From: Neobacillus sp. PS3-34
GTDB taxonomy: Bacteria; Bacillota; Bacilli; Bacillales; Cytobacillaceae
Assembly (NCBI RefSeq): GCF_030915465.1
Contig: NZ_CP133267.1
Location: 2,944,501-3,008,500, forward strand
Length of the DNA: 64,000 bases
Reading direction: 5' to 3'
Translations under genes and position numbers: made by a program
In this document: piece by piece, positions 19,678 to 30,894 of the stretch
Layout of the letters: every line of letters starts with the position of its first letter
How positions within the stretch are numbered: the first letter of the stretch is position 1
Notes under the pieces: generated by a model
The model's input: the letters and a program-made list of their open reading frames with translations, nothing else
Databases searched by the model: none
Told to the model about the DNA's origin: nothing

Positions 19678-20863
19678 ATGACCCGCCTGTTTATGTTTGA
19701 AAAACCGCTCGGCATGAGAGATACATTGCCTGAATTATATGAAAAAAAGCATCAGGTCCGCATGAAGATGGAGGATGCGATAAAGCTGTGGGGATACCAG
19801 TTTCTCGAAACACCTACACTGGAATATTTTGAAACGGTCGGATCGGCGTCAGCGATCCTTGACCAGCAGTTATTTAAACTTCTCGACCAGCAGGGGCATA
19901 CGCTCGTCCTTAGACCGGATATGACAGCGCCGATTGCGAGGGTGGCTGCTTCAAGGATGTTAAAGGAGGATTTGCCGCTCAGGATCGCTTATTCGGCAAA
20001 TGTTTTTAGGGCACAGCAACGTGAAGGCGGCCGTCCTGCCGAGTTTGAGCAAATTGGGGTCGAATGCTTAAACGATGAAACGGTGTCGAGTGATGCGGAA
20101 GTGATCGCTTTGATGATTTCATCACTAAAGGATGCAGGATTAAGCGATTTCCAGCTTTCAATCGGGCATATTGCGTTTGTACAGGAATTATTTTTGCAAA
20201 TATTAGGGACAGAAGATCGGCCAATGCGTTACTCCGTTTTTTATATGAAAAAAATTATGTTGGCTATAAGGAGCATGTCCAGTCGCTGGCATTGTCTTCT
20301 ATCGACAAGCAAAGGCTTGTGGATTTCCTTGATTTGAGGGGCGGAGAAGACGTAATAGAAAAGGCCTTGCGATTGTAGAAAACGAAAAGGGCAGGGAAGC
20401 GCTCCTCGAGCTGAAGGATTTATGGAATATTATCTGCGATTATGGTGAGCAGGAAAGAGTGAAATTTGATTTAACGCTCGTGAGCCATATGAGTTACTAT
20501 ACCGGGATTTTATTTGAAGCGTATGCCGGCGACGTCGGTTTCCCGATTGGAAATGGCGGCAGATACGGCAGCCTGCTTGAAAAGTTCGGAAAAACGGGCA
20601 GTGCGACTGGCTTTGCAATAAGGGTGGACCGTCTCCTTGAAGCATTGGGAGGAACGGGAGTGAAAGAGCCAGCCCATTGCATTTTATTTAGCCAGGAACG
20701 GAGGCAGGAAGCCTTTATGCTGGCTGCGGAGCTTCGAGGCAAGGGTATTCGGACTGTGCTTCAGGATATAAACGGTGTAAAAAACCTTGATGCGTATACA
20801 CATAAATTTGAGGATGCGGCTTACCTGTTGGGGAAAGCGGGAAAGGAGCCTGCAAATGAATAG
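19678..20863 (+). CDS. hisZ: HisZ, ATP phosphoribosyltransferase regulatory subunit (two frameshifts)
   Basis: Histidyl-tRNA synthetase-like protein that has no tRNA-charging role and is required for activity of the short HisG. Visible: [16 protein letters not shown], motif-2-like [37 protein letters not shown], and the C-terminal [18 protein letters not shown] plus [14 protein letters not shown]. Two breaks, at 20219-20222 and 20363-20366, both at GGCC. One G and one C respectively restore [16 protein letters not shown] and [19 protein letters not shown] 19678 is preferred to the ATG at 19669 because of spacing from AAAAGG. Its last codons overlap hisG. Confidence 0.93.
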
Positions 20864-21497
20864 TGTTTTGACAATTGCGATGCCGAAAGGGCGAATTTTT
20901 GAAGAAGCGTTAGTATTGCTCCGCAATGCAGGCTATGCGCTGCCACCTGAATTTGATGAATCCCGGAAACTGATTATCGATGTTGAGGAAGAGGGATTGC
21001 GTTTTATCCTGGCCAAGCCGATGGACGTTCCGACTTATGTCGAGCATGGCGTGGCGGATTTGGGTATAGCAGGTAAGGATGTCATGCTCGAAGAAGAGCG
21101 GGATGTTTATGAATTGCTGGACTTACGGATCAGCGGCTGTTATCTGGCAGTCGCAGGCCTTCCGAATACAAAAATGAATGAGGTTGCCCCAAAGGTAGCC
21201 ACTAAATATCCGAATGTGGCCGCAGCCTATTTCCGCGAGCAAGGCGAGCAGGTGGAAATCATCAAGCTAAACGGATCAATCGAGCTGGCGCCAATGATTG
21301 GTTTAGCTGACCGGATCGTGGACATTGTTTCGACGGGCAGAACGCTCATTGAAAATGGTTTGGTTGAGTTTGAACGGATTGTCGACATTACCTCGCGCCT
21401 CATCGTAAACCCTGTAAGTTATCGAATCAAGGATGAACGCATAACAGAGCTGGTGGGCAGACTAAGTAAAGTGGTTGGGAAACTGGGGGAGATGTAA
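20856..21497 (+). CDS. hisG: HisG, ATP phosphoribosyltransferase, short form
   Basis: Catalyses the first step of histidine biosynthesis, ATP + PRPP to PR-ATP, as a complex with HisZ. 213 residues, the short form without the C-terminal allosteric domain. Visible: [36 protein letters not shown], and the PRPP loop [14 protein letters not shown]. The start at 20856 follows AAAGGAG and overlaps the hisZ stop by 8 bp; an earlier in-frame ATG lies inside hisZ and has no RBS. Feedback control would act through HisZ. hisD begins 1 nt after its stop. Confidence 0.96.
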   Translation: MNSVLTIAMPKGRIFEEALVLLRNAGYALPPEFDESRKLIIDVEEEGLRFILAKPMDVPTYVEHGVADLGIAGKDVMLEEERDVYELLDLRISGCYLAVAGLPNTKMNEVAPKVATKYPNVAAAYFREQGEQVEIIKLNGSIELAPMIGLADRIVDIVSTGRTLIENGLVEFERIVDITSRLIVNPVSYRIKDERITELVGRLSKVVGKLGEM

Positions 21498-21498
21498 C

Positions 21499-22762
21499 GT
21501 GAAAATTTTACAGGTTAATGATCTTACTTCCTTAAAAAGATCCATCGATGCCGGCACGGATGAGCAGCAGGATGCAGTGAAAAAAATCATTCGCGATGTG
21601 CGCCAGAGAGGCGATGCAGCATTACGGGAATATACAGAAAGATTTGACCGCGTTGCACTGGATTCATTTAAAGTTGAGCAGGCGGAAATCGATGAAGCAT
21701 ATGGAATGGTAGATGAGGACTTTATTTCGATCGTTCGTGAGGCCGCCGCAAATATCCGCTCCTTTCATGAAAAACAGCTGCGCCCATCATGGATGACGAC
21801 AGAGGAAAATGGTACGGTACTGGGTCAAAAGATTACTGCGCTTGATTCGGTTGGCGTTTATGTACCTGGCGGAACCGCGCCTACCCTTCGTCGGTATTAA
21901 TGAACGTAATTCCGGCACAGGTGGCCGGCGTGCAAAGGATTGTGATGGTTTCGCCTCCTGATGAAAATGGTAAGCTTCCAGCTGCGGTTTTGGTGGCAGC
22001 AAAGGAAGCCGGAGTAGTGGAGATATACAAGATTGGCGGCGCCCAGGCGATAGCGGCGCTTGCGTATGGTACAGAAACAATTGGACAGGTTGATAAAATT
22101 ACTGGCCCTGGCAATATTTTCGTAGCGCTTGCGAAACGGGAAGTTTACGGTGACGTGGACATTGATATGATAGCCGGTCCGAGTGAGATTGCCATTTTGG
22201 CAGATGAGACGGCGATTGCCGAAGAAGTGGCTGCCGATTTGCTCTCGCAGGCTGAGCATGACGCAAGGGCGTGCAGCATCCTAGTTACGACCTCAGCACG
22301 TTTGGCTGAAGACGTTGCTATTGAAGTGGAAAAGCAGCTGGAGGTTCTCCCGCGAAAAGAGATCGCAGCTGCGTCTATTCGGGATTACGGGGCGATCTAT
22401 GTAGCCGCGAGCATGGATGAGGCAGTTGAAACGGTGAATATCGTTGCGCCAGAGCATCTGGAGGTCATCACGGAAAATGCGATGGAGCTTCTCGGGAAAA
22501 TCCGCCATGCCGGCGCTATCTTCATTGGCAGGTATAGTTCAGAGCCTGTCGGTGATTATTTTGCCGGCGCAATCACGTCCTGCCGACAAATGGGACTGCG
22601 CGCTTTTCGAGCCCTTTGAATGTCGACGATTTTCAAAAGAAATCGAGCGTTATTATTTATAGCCAAAAGGCACTTCGTGAAAATGGACCAAAGATTGCAG
22701 AATTTGCACGAATGGAAGGTCTCGAAGCCCATGCAAGGGCAATAGAAACACGTATGAAATAA
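21499..22762 (+). CDS. hisD: HisD, histidinol dehydrogenase (two frameshifts)
   Basis: NAD- and Zn-dependent enzyme making L-histidine from L-histidinol in two oxidations. Visible: VYVPGGTA near the first break, [65 protein letters not shown], and the Zn ligands around SQAEHDARA. Breaks at about 21887 (repair gives [17 protein letters not shown]) and about 22567 (repair gives [20 protein letters not shown]), both at GGCC. The C terminus [17 protein letters not shown] ends at 22762. GTG 21499 follows GGGGAG. Rebuilt length about 421 residues. Confidence 0.94.
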
Positions 22763-22768
22763 ATGGAA

Positions 22769-22852
22769 GGTGCCTGTCACCTGGAAAATAATTGGGTGAT
22801 GATGGGCGTCTGGATATATATGAAAATAGGCTGGAAGAAGGTGCCGGGCACC
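22769..22852 (+). repeat. Two GGTGCC...CACC mini-palindromes in the hisD-hisB gap
   Basis: GGTGCCTGTCACC at 22769-22781 and GGTGCCGGGCACC at 22840-22852, the second a perfect 6-1-6 palindrome. They sit in the only long gap (109 nt) of an operon whose other gene joints are mostly short or overlapping. Confidence 0.5.
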
Positions 22853-22871
22853 ACAATAGGGGGGAACAGAT

Positions 22872-23459
22872 ATGGAAAGAAGTGCGAGTGTGGATCGGAG
22901 AACGAATGAGACGCAAATTAGGCTGGAGCTTTCGATTGATGGGGAAGGGCAATCCAATCTGGAAACAGGGGTTCCTTTTATGACGCATATGCTTGATTTA
23001 TTCACGAAGCATGGCCAGTTTAATTTAACAATTGATGCGAAAGGCGATACGGAGGTCGACGACCACCATACAACCGAGGATATTGGTATTTGTTTGGGAC
23101 AGGCATTGCGTGAAGCGCTTGGTGACAAAAAAGGGATCAAACGCTATGGTAATTCCTTCGTGCCGATGGATGAGGCACTTGCCCAGGTCGTCGTCGACTT
23201 AAGCAACCGTCCGCATCTGGAAATAAGAGCGGAATTCCCGTCACAGAAGGTAGGGACTTTTGATACGGAGCTTGTTCATGAGTTCTTATGGAAGCTGGCG
23301 CTGGAGGCAAGGATGAATCTCCATGTGATCGTCCATTATGGTAAAAATACGCACCACATCATTGAGGCTATTTTTAAGGCGCTTGCACGTGCGCTTGATG
23401 AAGCCACGACAATTGATCCACGTATTAAAGGGGTCCCATCCACGAAAGGATTGTTATAA
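22872..23459 (+). CDS. hisB: HisB, imidazoleglycerol-phosphate dehydratase
   Basis: Mn-dependent dehydratase converting imidazoleglycerol phosphate to imidazoleacetol phosphate. Monofunctional form of 195 residues. The two internal repeats each carry a metal motif: DDHHTTEDIGI and HHIIEAIFKALARAL. VPFMTHMLDLFTKHGQ and DLSNRP are also typical. Reading frame intact. The first codons are MERSASVDRRTNET, preceded by a modest RBS (GGGGGGAAC). It ends directly before hisH. Confidence 0.96.
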   Translation: MERSASVDRRTNETQIRLELSIDGEGQSNLETGVPFMTHMLDLFTKHGQFNLTIDAKGDTEVDDHHTTEDIGICLGQALREALGDKKGIKRYGNSFVPMDEALAQVVVDLSNRPHLEIRAEFPSQKVGTFDTELVHEFLWKLALEARMNLHVIVHYGKNTHHIIEAIFKALARALDEATTIDPRIKGVPSTKGLL

Positions 23460-24094
23460 ATGATCGGGATTGTTGATTATGGGATGGGCAACCTGTTCAG
23501 TGTCAGCAAGGCGCTTGAACGATTAGGGGCCGAGTATTTTTTATCCGGGGATAAAAAGGAATTAATGTCGGCCGATGCTTTGCTTCTTCCTGGTGTCGGA
23601 TCCTTCCGTGATGCGATGGAACGCTTAAATGAGGAAGGGCTCTCCGATATGATCCGGGATTTCGCGGCAACAGGGAAGCCTTTGCTCGGAATCTGCCTTG
23701 GCATGCAGCTTCTTTTTGAAGAAAGCGAAGAAAATGGTCCGGCAAAGGCATCGCTTTATTGACAGGAAGGGTACAGCGCTTTTCTGGTGTGAAGGATGGA
23801 TCCTCCTATAAAGTTCCGCATATGGGCTGGAACCGCCTTGAATTTGTAAAAGATTCGCCGATCATTAAAGATGTTGAAGAGGACTACGTTTATTTCGTCC
23901 ATTCGTATTTTGTCGATGCGGCAGCTTCTAATGTGCTGATTGCCAAGTCAAGTTATAACGAGGAAGTGGCAGCGATTGTCGGAAAGGATAATCTCTTCGG
24001 CATGCAATTTCATCCTGAAAAAAGCAGCAGGCTCGGCATGGAATTATTGAAAAATTTTCTGCTGCTTGCGGAGGAAAGGAAGGCAGTTCAATGA
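23460..24094 (+). CDS. hisH: HisH, imidazole glycerol phosphate synthase glutaminase subunit (frameshift near 23747)
   Basis: Class I glutamine amidotransferase delivering ammonia to HisF. Visible: [22 protein letters not shown], the nucleophile Cys in [15 protein letters not shown], then the catalytic pair in [10 protein letters not shown]. Between them, at about 23747, the frame is lost after NGPAK; one extra base gives [13 protein letters not shown], or KGLALL if the original was GGGCC. About 211 residues after repair. The ATG follows the hisB stop directly and the end overlaps hisA by 4 bp. Confidence 0.94.
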
Positions 24095-24821
24095 GTATAA
24101 CGATTTATCCGGCAATTGATATGCGGGGCGGAAAATGTGTACGCCTTCTGCAGGGTGATTATAGCAAGGAGACAGTGTACGGTGATTCTCCATTTGAGAT
24201 GGCACAGCAATTTGCTTCTGAAGGTGCTGAATGGATTCACATGGTCGATCTTGACGGCGCAAAGGATGGCAAGAGAGTAAATGATCGATTTGTTATTCAG
24301 GCTGCCAAGGAGCTTGGTGTGAAAATTCAGATCGGCGGCGGAATTCGTTCGGAGGAAGATATCCTTCACTATTTGGAGAATGGAATTGAACGAGTGATTA
24401 TTGGAAGCATCGCGGTTTCCGATCCCGAGTTTGCGATTGAAATGATCCGTAAGTATGGACGGAAAATTGCAGTTGGAATCGATGCGAAAAATGGCTATGT
24501 CGCGACACATGGCTGGCTTGATACCTCGGAAGTTAAGGCGGTCGAATTAGGAAAGCGGTTTGCGGATGCCGGTGCGGAGACATTTATTTTTACAGATATT
24601 GCAACGGATGGAACGTTGTCAGGCCTAATCTTGCGGCAGTTTGTGAAATGGCTGAGGTGACCGGAAAAAGCGTGATCGCATCTGGAGGAGTCAGCCAGCT
24701 TGAAGACCTGAGCGCTATAAAGGCTGCAGCGTCAAAGGGAGTCAGCGGCGCGATTGTCGGGAAAGCCATTTATGAAAACCGTTTTACCCTCGCAGAAGCA
24801 TTGAAAGAGGTGGCGGAGTAA
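24091..24821 (+). CDS. hisA: HisA, ProFAR isomerase (frameshift near 24622)
   Basis: TIM-barrel isomerase converting ProFAR to PRFAR. Visible: [15 protein letters not shown] with the catalytic Asp, [30 protein letters not shown], and [11 protein letters not shown] with the second catalytic Asp. At 24622-24625 the frame breaks in GGCC; adding one C gives [14 protein letters not shown], then [13 protein letters not shown] and [10 protein letters not shown], ending at 24821. About 243 residues once repaired. The start overlaps the hisH stop (ATGA). Confidence 0.95.
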
Positions 24822-24849
24822 TGTTGAAAAACAATCCGGAGGTGCCGGA

Positions 24850-25608
24850 ATGTTGACAAAACGGATTATTCCCTGCCTGGATGTAAAAGAGGGCAGGGTA
24901 GTAAAAGGGATTCAGTTCGTACAGCTTCGTGATGCGGGTGATCCCGTCGAGCTTGCGAGATTTTATGATAAACAGGGTGCCGACGAGCTTGTGTTTCTTG
25001 ATATTTCAGCCTCAAATGAAGGCAGGAAAACGATGGTTGAAGTAGTCAAAGCCGTTGCATCTGAGTTGGCGATTCCTTTTACTGTCGGAGGCGGAATCAA
25101 TTCTCTTGAGGATATGAAACGAATTCTTCGCGCAGGTGCCGATAAAGTATCGCTCAATACTGCTGCTATTTTGAATCCTGAGCTCATATCCGAGGGATCG
25201 AACTTTTTTGGTGCACAGTGCATTGTGGTTGCGATTGATGCGAAATATGATGAAGAGCTGGGCACATGGCGGGTCTATACGCATGGCGGACGGAAGCCGA
25301 CTGATAAAAAAGTGATCGAGTGGGCAATTGAGGCCGCCAAGCGCGGTGCAGGAGAAATTTTATTAACAAGCATGGACAGTGACGGTGAAAAGAATGGATT
25401 CGATTTAAGCCTGACGAGAGCTGTCAGTGACGCTGTCTCGATTCCTGTTATTGCTTCAGGCGGGGCGGGAAACTCGGCCCATTTTGAAGAAGCTTTTATC
25501 GAAGGGAAAGCTGACGCGGCGCTCGCTGCTTCGATTTTTCATTATAAAGAGACTTCCGTTCATGAAGTGAAAAGCTATCTGAGAGAAAGAGGAGTGACGG
25601 TCAGATGA
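24850..25608 (+). CDS. hisF: HisF, imidazole glycerol phosphate synthase cyclase subunit
   Basis: TIM-barrel cyclase using ammonia from HisH to make IGP and AICAR. 252 residues, intact. Visible: [16 protein letters not shown] (catalytic Asp), [45 protein letters not shown] (second Asp) and [16 protein letters not shown] precedes ATG 24850. The end overlaps hisI by 4 bp (ATGA). Confidence 0.97.
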   Translation: MLTKRIIPCLDVKEGRVVKGIQFVQLRDAGDPVELARFYDKQGADELVFLDISASNEGRKTMVEVVKAVASELAIPFTVGGGINSLEDMKRILRAGADKVSLNTAAILNPELISEGSNFFGAQCIVVAIDAKYDEELGTWRVYTHGGRKPTDKKVIEWAIEAAKRGAGEILLTSMDSDGEKNGFDLSLTRAVSDAVSIPVIASGGAGNSAHFEEAFIEGKADAALAASIFHYKETSVHEVKSYLRERGVTVR

Positions 25609-26240
25609 ATATCGAAGAAATCAAATTTGATACAAGTGGCCTCGTGCCAGCGATTGTCCAGGACGCCGAAACAAAGGAAGTTCTAACCTTGGCCTACATG
25701 AACCGTGAGTCGCTCGGAAAAACACTTGAAACGGGCGAAACGTGGTTTTACAGCCGTTCCCGCCAGGAGCTATGGCATAAAGGGGCAACAAGTGGGAATA
25801 CCCAGTCGGTAACCAGCATGAAATATGACTGCGACAAGGATGCCCTGCTTGTTTTGGTTAATCCAAAGGGACCGGCATGCCATACTGGAGCGGTGAGCTG
25901 CTTTACGGAATCTGTTTTTGAAGGACAAGAGAAAGTGAGTTCAGTCGGTGCAGACAGCTATGCTATTTTAGCAAAGCTTGAGCAGCTTATCGTGGAACGT
26001 GAAGTCCAGCGTCCTGAAGGTGCCTATACGACCTACCTATTTGAAAAGGGCGTCGATAAAATTTTGAAAAAGGTTGGGGAAGAAGCGTCCGAGGTCATTA
26101 TCGCCGCGAAGAACCGTGATGCGGAAGAACTGAAATGGGAAGCAGCTGATTTGCTGTACCACCTGATGGTGCTGCTAGTCGAACAAAAGCTCCCATTCAA
26201 CAATGTTCTGGATGTACTTATCGAAAGACATAATAAATAG
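25605..26240 (+). CDS. hisI: HisI (HisIE), bifunctional PR-AMP cyclohydrolase / PR-ATP pyrophosphatase
   Basis: Fused enzyme for steps 2 and 3 of histidine synthesis. The N-terminal cyclohydrolase domain (about residues 1-110) shows [32 protein letters not shown] and the Zn motif [10 protein letters not shown] with [11 protein letters not shown]. The C-terminal pyrophosphatase domain (about 120-211) shows [32 protein letters not shown] and [11 protein letters not shown]. 211 residues, intact. Last gene of the his operon. Confidence 0.96.
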   Translation: MNIEEIKFDTSGLVPAIVQDAETKEVLTLAYMNRESLGKTLETGETWFYSRSRQELWHKGATSGNTQSVTSMKYDCDKDALLVLVNPKGPACHTGAVSCFTESVFEGQEKVSSVGADSYAILAKLEQLIVEREVQRPEGAYTTYLFEKGVDKILKKVGEEASEVIIAAKNRDAEELKWEAADLLYHLMVLLVEQKLPFNNVLDVLIERHNK

Positions 26241-26241
26241 G

Positions 26242-26278
26242 CAAAAGCTGGCTGCACCGAGCGCCAGCTTTTGTTTTG
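26242..26278 (+). terminator. Terminator of the his operon
   Basis: Perfect 11-bp stem CAAAAGCTGGC/GCCAGCTTTTG followed by TTTT. Confidence 0.9.
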
Positions 26279-26285
26279 GATGGCT

Positions 26286-26326
26286 AATAAGAAAGTATAA
26301 ACTTTTGCAAGTTTATACTTCTTATT
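26286..26326. repeat. Long AT-rich hairpin after the his terminator
   Basis: The left arm AATAAGAAAGTATAAACT pairs with AGTTTATACTTCTTATT over about 17 bp, with one bulged A and a 6-nt loop. No T run follows. It lies directly before family A repeat copy 2. Role unknown. Confidence 0.55.
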
Positions 26327-26343
26327 ACGCATAAGGGCAACTA

Positions 26344-26392
26344 CCCCTCTGTCTTCGCCCTTAGCGGCTCGCCAATCGGCGAGTTTTCTTTA
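26344..26392 (+). repeat. Dispersed intergenic repeat, family A, copy 2
   Basis: Shares CTCTGTCTTCGCC and CGCCAATCGGCGAGTTT with copy 1 at 4253-4312. CTCGCCAATCGGCGAG is a perfect 7-bp hairpin here (CTCGCC...GGCGAG). Confidence 0.6.
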
Positions 26393-26484
26393 TGAAATTA
26401 TAGCCATAATTTAGTAAACTTTGAGAAATCCCCTTGGTTATCTATTTCCCAACGTTCAATTCCTTCTCGTACAAGCCGCAACTG

Positions 26485-26493
26485 TGTTATACT
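26485..26493 (+). promoter_or_regulatory. Extended -10 promoter of the TPR gene
   Basis: TGTTATACT (TGn plus TATACT), with no good -35. About 33 bp before the start codon. Confidence 0.45.
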
Positions 26494-26525
26494 ACTCTAG
26501 TTATTACCGATAGATGGAGGACTTC

Positions 26526-28028
26526 ATGGGTAAAGACTCTAAAGCTAGAAAACAAAAGGGGAAAATCCTTACATTTATCCCTACTGGGGAATATTATTTC
26601 ACAAAGGGGTTAAAAGCATACCACCGACGTGATTTTATAAAAGCGAAAAAATATTTGCAGCGGGCTCTGCAGCTTGAGCCGGGTGAACCAATGATCGCCT
26701 GCCAGCTGGCGATTGTCCGCACGGAGCTTGGAGAATATGAAAATTCCAATCAGATTCTGCATCTCATCCTAGATGAACTAGATGAAGAAATGGTGGAATG
26801 CCATTATTTTTTAGCAAATAATTATGCTCATATGGGCTTTTTTAAAGATGCATACCATCACGCAAAGCTATATATGGAGCTTGAGCCGGATGGCGATTTT
26901 ACCGAGGATACAGAAGATTTAATGGAATTGCTGACGCTTGAAGCGGAAGATATGGATGATGAGCTGTATGAAGAGGACGATTTGATTGCCAAGCAGGAGC
27001 AGGCTCGGGACTTGCTGGAGTCGGGCTATTTTCCGAAAGCGATTGAATTGCTGAATTCAGTAGTGGAAGAGTATCCTGAATACTGGTCTGCATACAACAA
27101 CCTGGCATTGGCCTATTTTTATCTCGGTGAAACCGAGAAAGCCGAATCGATTTTAATGGATGTGCTGGAACGGAATCAGGGCAACCTGCATGCACTATGC
27201 AATTTGCTTGTGTTCGCGCATTATCGACAGCAAACAGAAGCAGTTGAGCATTTGACATCTGTGATAAAAAAAATCAATCCGATCTTAACCGAGCATCAAT
27301 TTAAACTGGGGGCGACCTTCGCGCTTGTCGGCGAGTATGAGCCTGCATATAGCCTGCTGCGAAAACTTTATAAGCAAGGATTTGATGGAGACGGACCGTT
27401 TTACTATTGGCTCTCATATGCCGCTTACCATACTGGCCACGAAAAAATTGCTCACTCCATGTGGGAAAAAGTGCTTGAAATCAACCCTGAAAAGGAAGGC
27501 TTCGAGCCGTGGAATGAGGACAGGATCCAGATTAATGGCTTTGAGGATCATGTAGGATCTATTTTTCAAAAAATAGAAAGTGATTATGTGGAAGAACGGT
27601 TATTTGCCTTATTTCTAATTTCCGTTTCAGCTAAAAAAGAGACGATTCTTTCTTCTAAAAGGCTTACTGGAAATGATAAACTTTCAACACTGGAGAAGGA
27701 ATATTTGCAGTTTATCAAATCGGGCAAGCGTAAAATGAATTCTTCGTTGAGAGACGCGCATGAGACAGCTGAAATCCTGTACGAATATCATCATCCTGTC
27801 GGAACGGTAGAAGCTGGATTATATTTAATGTGGTTTTCCGTCTTCTCTGAAATGATAAAGTCCGGAACAGAGCTCCAGAACAAAACGGCATGGGCCGCAG
27901 CGATGGAATATGTGTGGATGAAGCTTCGTGGTGAAAAAATGCCGCAGAAGGAAGCCGCAGAACGTTATGGCGTTTCTGTTGCGACAGTAGGAAAATATGT
28001 AAAATTGGTGAATTCCTTTCTGCAGTGA
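26526..28028 (+). CDS. yvcD: YvcD-like tetratricopeptide-repeat protein
   Basis: About 500-residue soluble protein with TPR helices: YYFTKGLKAYHRRDFIKAKK, then further pairs near residues 160-230 (LLESGYFPKAIELLNSV, ALAYFYLGETEKAESIL). The C-terminal part ends in a helix-turn-helix-like segment (KEAAERYGVSVATVGKYVK), so a scaffold or regulatory role is possible; the function is not known. ATG 26526 is chosen because GGAGGAC lies just upstream. Position before trxB matches B. subtilis yvcD. Intact frame. Confidence 0.82.
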   Translation: MGKDSKARKQKGKILTFIPTGEYYFTKGLKAYHRRDFIKAKKYLQRALQLEPGEPMIACQLAIVRTELGEYENSNQILHLILDELDEEMVECHYFLANNYAHMGFFKDAYHHAKLYMELEPDGDFTEDTEDLMELLTLEAEDMDDELYEEDDLIAKQEQARDLLESGYFPKAIELLNSVVEEYPEYWSAYNNLALAYFYLGETEKAESILMDVLERNQGNLHALCNLLVFAHYRQQTEAVEHLTSVIKKINPILTEHQFKLGATFALVGEYEPAYSLLRKLYKQGFDGDGPFYYWLSYAAYHTGHEKIAHSMWEKVLEINPEKEGFEPWNEDRIQINGFEDHVGSIFQKIESDYVEERLFALFLISVSAKKETILSSKRLTGNDKLSTLEKEYLQFIKSGKRKMNSSLRDAHETAEILYEYHHPVGTVEAGLYLMWFSVFSEMIKSGTELQNKTAWAAAMEYVWMKLRGEKMPQKEAAERYGVSVATVGKYVKLVNSFLQ

Positions 28029-28113
28029 GCAAATATTTGGACGTCTTTAACATTGTTTTTATAGGATATAGGTAATAGGAAACAATATTAAATGCCGATT
28101 GTCTGGAAAGTAA

Positions 28114-29075
<962 letters not shown>

Positions 29076-29220
29076 AATTTGTCTGTTTCTGACAGACAAG
29101 CTTACAAAGTTTTCACAAAAAAGTAATCCGCTTTTAATTCTCCTGTAACAGTAGTGAAATAATGAAAGGGTACAATAAAGTTAGAAATTGACCCCCTTTT
29201 AAAAAATATAATCCTTTTCA

Positions 29221-29252
29221 AACACAGGTGAGTAGCCTGTGTTCTTTTTTTA
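29221..29252 (+). terminator. Terminator after trxB
   Basis: 8-bp stem AACACAGG/CCTGTGTT, 7-nt loop, T run. The rest of the 29076-29406 gap holds only this and the promoter below. Confidence 0.8.
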
Positions 29253-29322
29253 TATCAATCCCCTTTGTGATGAAAGAGAAATTTTTCCGGCTGAATTTTG
29301 CGTAATATTACTTTTCTGTTCA

Positions 29323-29351
29323 TTGTGACAGCATATTAAAAATAGTATAAT
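29323..29351 (+). promoter_or_regulatory. Promoter of the yvcI-rapZ-yvcK operon
   Basis: TTGTGA (29323-29328), 17-bp spacer, TATAAT (29346-29351). Confidence 0.65.
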
Positions 29352-29406
29352 GTAAAGAATCGATATTCGCGTTTTCTGCGAATTACATAGCGTCAGGAAC
29401 GTTGAG

Positions 29407-29874
29407 GTGGATAATGTGCAGCGAGTCACCAATTGTGTTTTGCTGAAGGAAAATCAACTATTATTGCTTCAAAAACCGCGGCGTGGATGGTGGGTAGCCC
29501 CGGGCGGTAAAATGGAGCCAGGAGAATCTGTCCGCGATTCATGTATCCGCGAATACCGCGAAGAAACAGGCATATATTTAAAGAATCCCCAATTAAAAGG
29601 GATCTTTACGTTTATCATGCAGGAAAACAGCCAAATCATTTCCGAATGGATGATGTTTACGTTCATGGCATCAGATTCGGATGGTATGCTTGTCGAGGAG
29701 TGCGAGGAAGGGAAGCTTGAATGGCATCCGGTAGATAAGCTCCAGACACTGCCAATGGCTGCAGGCGATTATCATATCCTCGATTATATGATTCATGGCA
29801 AGGGAATTATTTACGGGACATTTACGTATACAAAGGATTTTGAATTACTTAGCTATAGATTGGACCCGAGTTAA
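29407..29874 (+). CDS. yvcI: YvcI, Nudix hydrolase
   Basis: 155-residue Nudix phosphohydrolase. The Nudix box is clear: GGKMEPGESVRDSCIREYREETGI in outline (GX5EX7REUXEEXGU), about residues 35-58. GWWVAPGG and SEWMMFTFMA are shared with B. subtilis YvcI. The substrate, probably a nucleotide derivative, is not determined by the sequence. Start is GTG 29407 or GTG 29416; GAGG at 29404 is better placed for the latter. First gene of the rapZ-yvcK-whiA operon. Confidence 0.88.
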   Translation: MDNVQRVTNCVLLKENQLLLLQKPRRGWWVAPGGKMEPGESVRDSCIREYREETGIYLKNPQLKGIFTFIMQENSQIISEWMMFTFMASDSDGMLVEECEEGKLEWHPVDKLQTLPMAAGDYHILDYMIHGKGIIYGTFTYTKDFELLSYRLDPS

Positions 29875-29891
29875 TACTAGATTATTGTCTA

Positions 29892-29981
29892 GCTCCAGGC
29901 GCCATCGGCACGAGTGTTGTTACCAAGTGCCGTAACAACCTTGGTCATTAGCCGAAAAACGGGCGCCTTGCGCTTTTCTTA
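29892..29981 (+). repeat. Dispersed intergenic repeat, family B, copy 1
   Basis: Begins TCTAGCTCCAGGCGCC, contains TCATTAGCC, and ends GGGCGCCTTGCGCTTTT. The ends can pair (GGCGCC/GGGCGCC). Related to 47276-47390. It lies between yvcI and rapZ inside an operon. Confidence 0.6.
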
Positions 29982-29997
29982 TTAGGGGGAATTAAAA

Positions 29998-30894
29998 ATG
30001 AGTACCGGTGCTGCCAGCGATATGCAAATGGTGATTATAACAGGGATGTCTGGAGCAGGAAAGACTGTTGCGATTCAAAGCTTTGAGGATTTGGGCTTCT
30101 TCTGTGTAGATAATCTGCCGCCGACATTGCTGCCGAAATTTTTAGAACTTATGAAGGAATCTGGCAATAAAATGAATAAGGTGGCACTGGTAATGGATTT
30201 GCGGGGGCGCGAATTTTTTGATCACCTTTTTAAAGCCCTTGATGATTTAGCGGAAACATCCTGGGTGACTCCGCAGATCCTTTTTCTTGATGCGGATGAC
30301 TCATCACTGGTCAGAAGGTATAAAGAGACACGCCGGTCGCACCCTCTCGCTCCATCAGGCCTTCCACTTGAAGGAATTAAATTGGAGCGTGACTTGCTCG
30401 AGGAAATGAAGGGAAGGGCTCAGCTCATTTACAATACTTCACAAATGAAGCCAAAAGAGCTGCGCGAAAAAATATTAAGCGAATTTACAACAAATAATAA
30501 AACAACTTTTACTGTCAATGTCATGTCATTTGGATTTAAACATGGCATTCCGATTGATGCGGATCTTGTTTTTGACGTGCGTTTCCTGCCAAATCCGCAT
30601 TATATCGACTATATGAGGCGAAAAACAGGATTGGATGCAGAGGTTTCAGGCTATGTATTAAAGTGGAGCGAAACACAAAAGTTTCTTGAGAAGGTAACAG
30701 AGCTGCTCAGCTTCATGCTTCCCCATTATAAGCGGGAAGGAAAAGCCCAGCTGGTCATTGCCATCGGATGTACAGGAGGCCAGCATCGTTCTGTTGCGCT
30801 CGCTGAGTATTTAGGGAACTTTTTCAAAACTGACTACCATACCTGCATTACTCATCGTGACATTGAGAGAAGAAAGGAAAAACAAAATGACTAA
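29998..30894 (+). CDS. rapZ: RapZ (YvcJ), P-loop nucleotide-binding protein
   Basis: 298-residue P-loop protein. Walker A is GMSGAGKT near residue 19; other family landmarks are [13 protein letters not shown], the RRSHPL segment and the C-terminal [14 protein letters not shown]. In E. coli RapZ guides GlmZ/GlmY small RNAs to RNase E. In B. subtilis YvcJ binds GTP/ATP and affects competence; its precise role here is inferred. Its last 8 bp overlap the start of yvcK. Confidence 0.95.
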   Translation: MSTGAASDMQMVIITGMSGAGKTVAIQSFEDLGFFCVDNLPPTLLPKFLELMKESGNKMNKVALVMDLRGREFFDHLFKALDDLAETSWVTPQILFLDADDSSLVRRYKETRRSHPLAPSGLPLEGIKLERDLLEEMKGRAQLIYNTSQMKPKELREKILSEFTTNNKTTFTVNVMSFGFKHGIPIDADLVFDVRFLPNPHYIDYMRRKTGLDAEVSGYVLKWSETQKFLEKVTELLSFMLPHYKREGKAQLVIAIGCTGGQHRSVALAEYLGNFFKTDYHTCITHRDIERRKEKQND

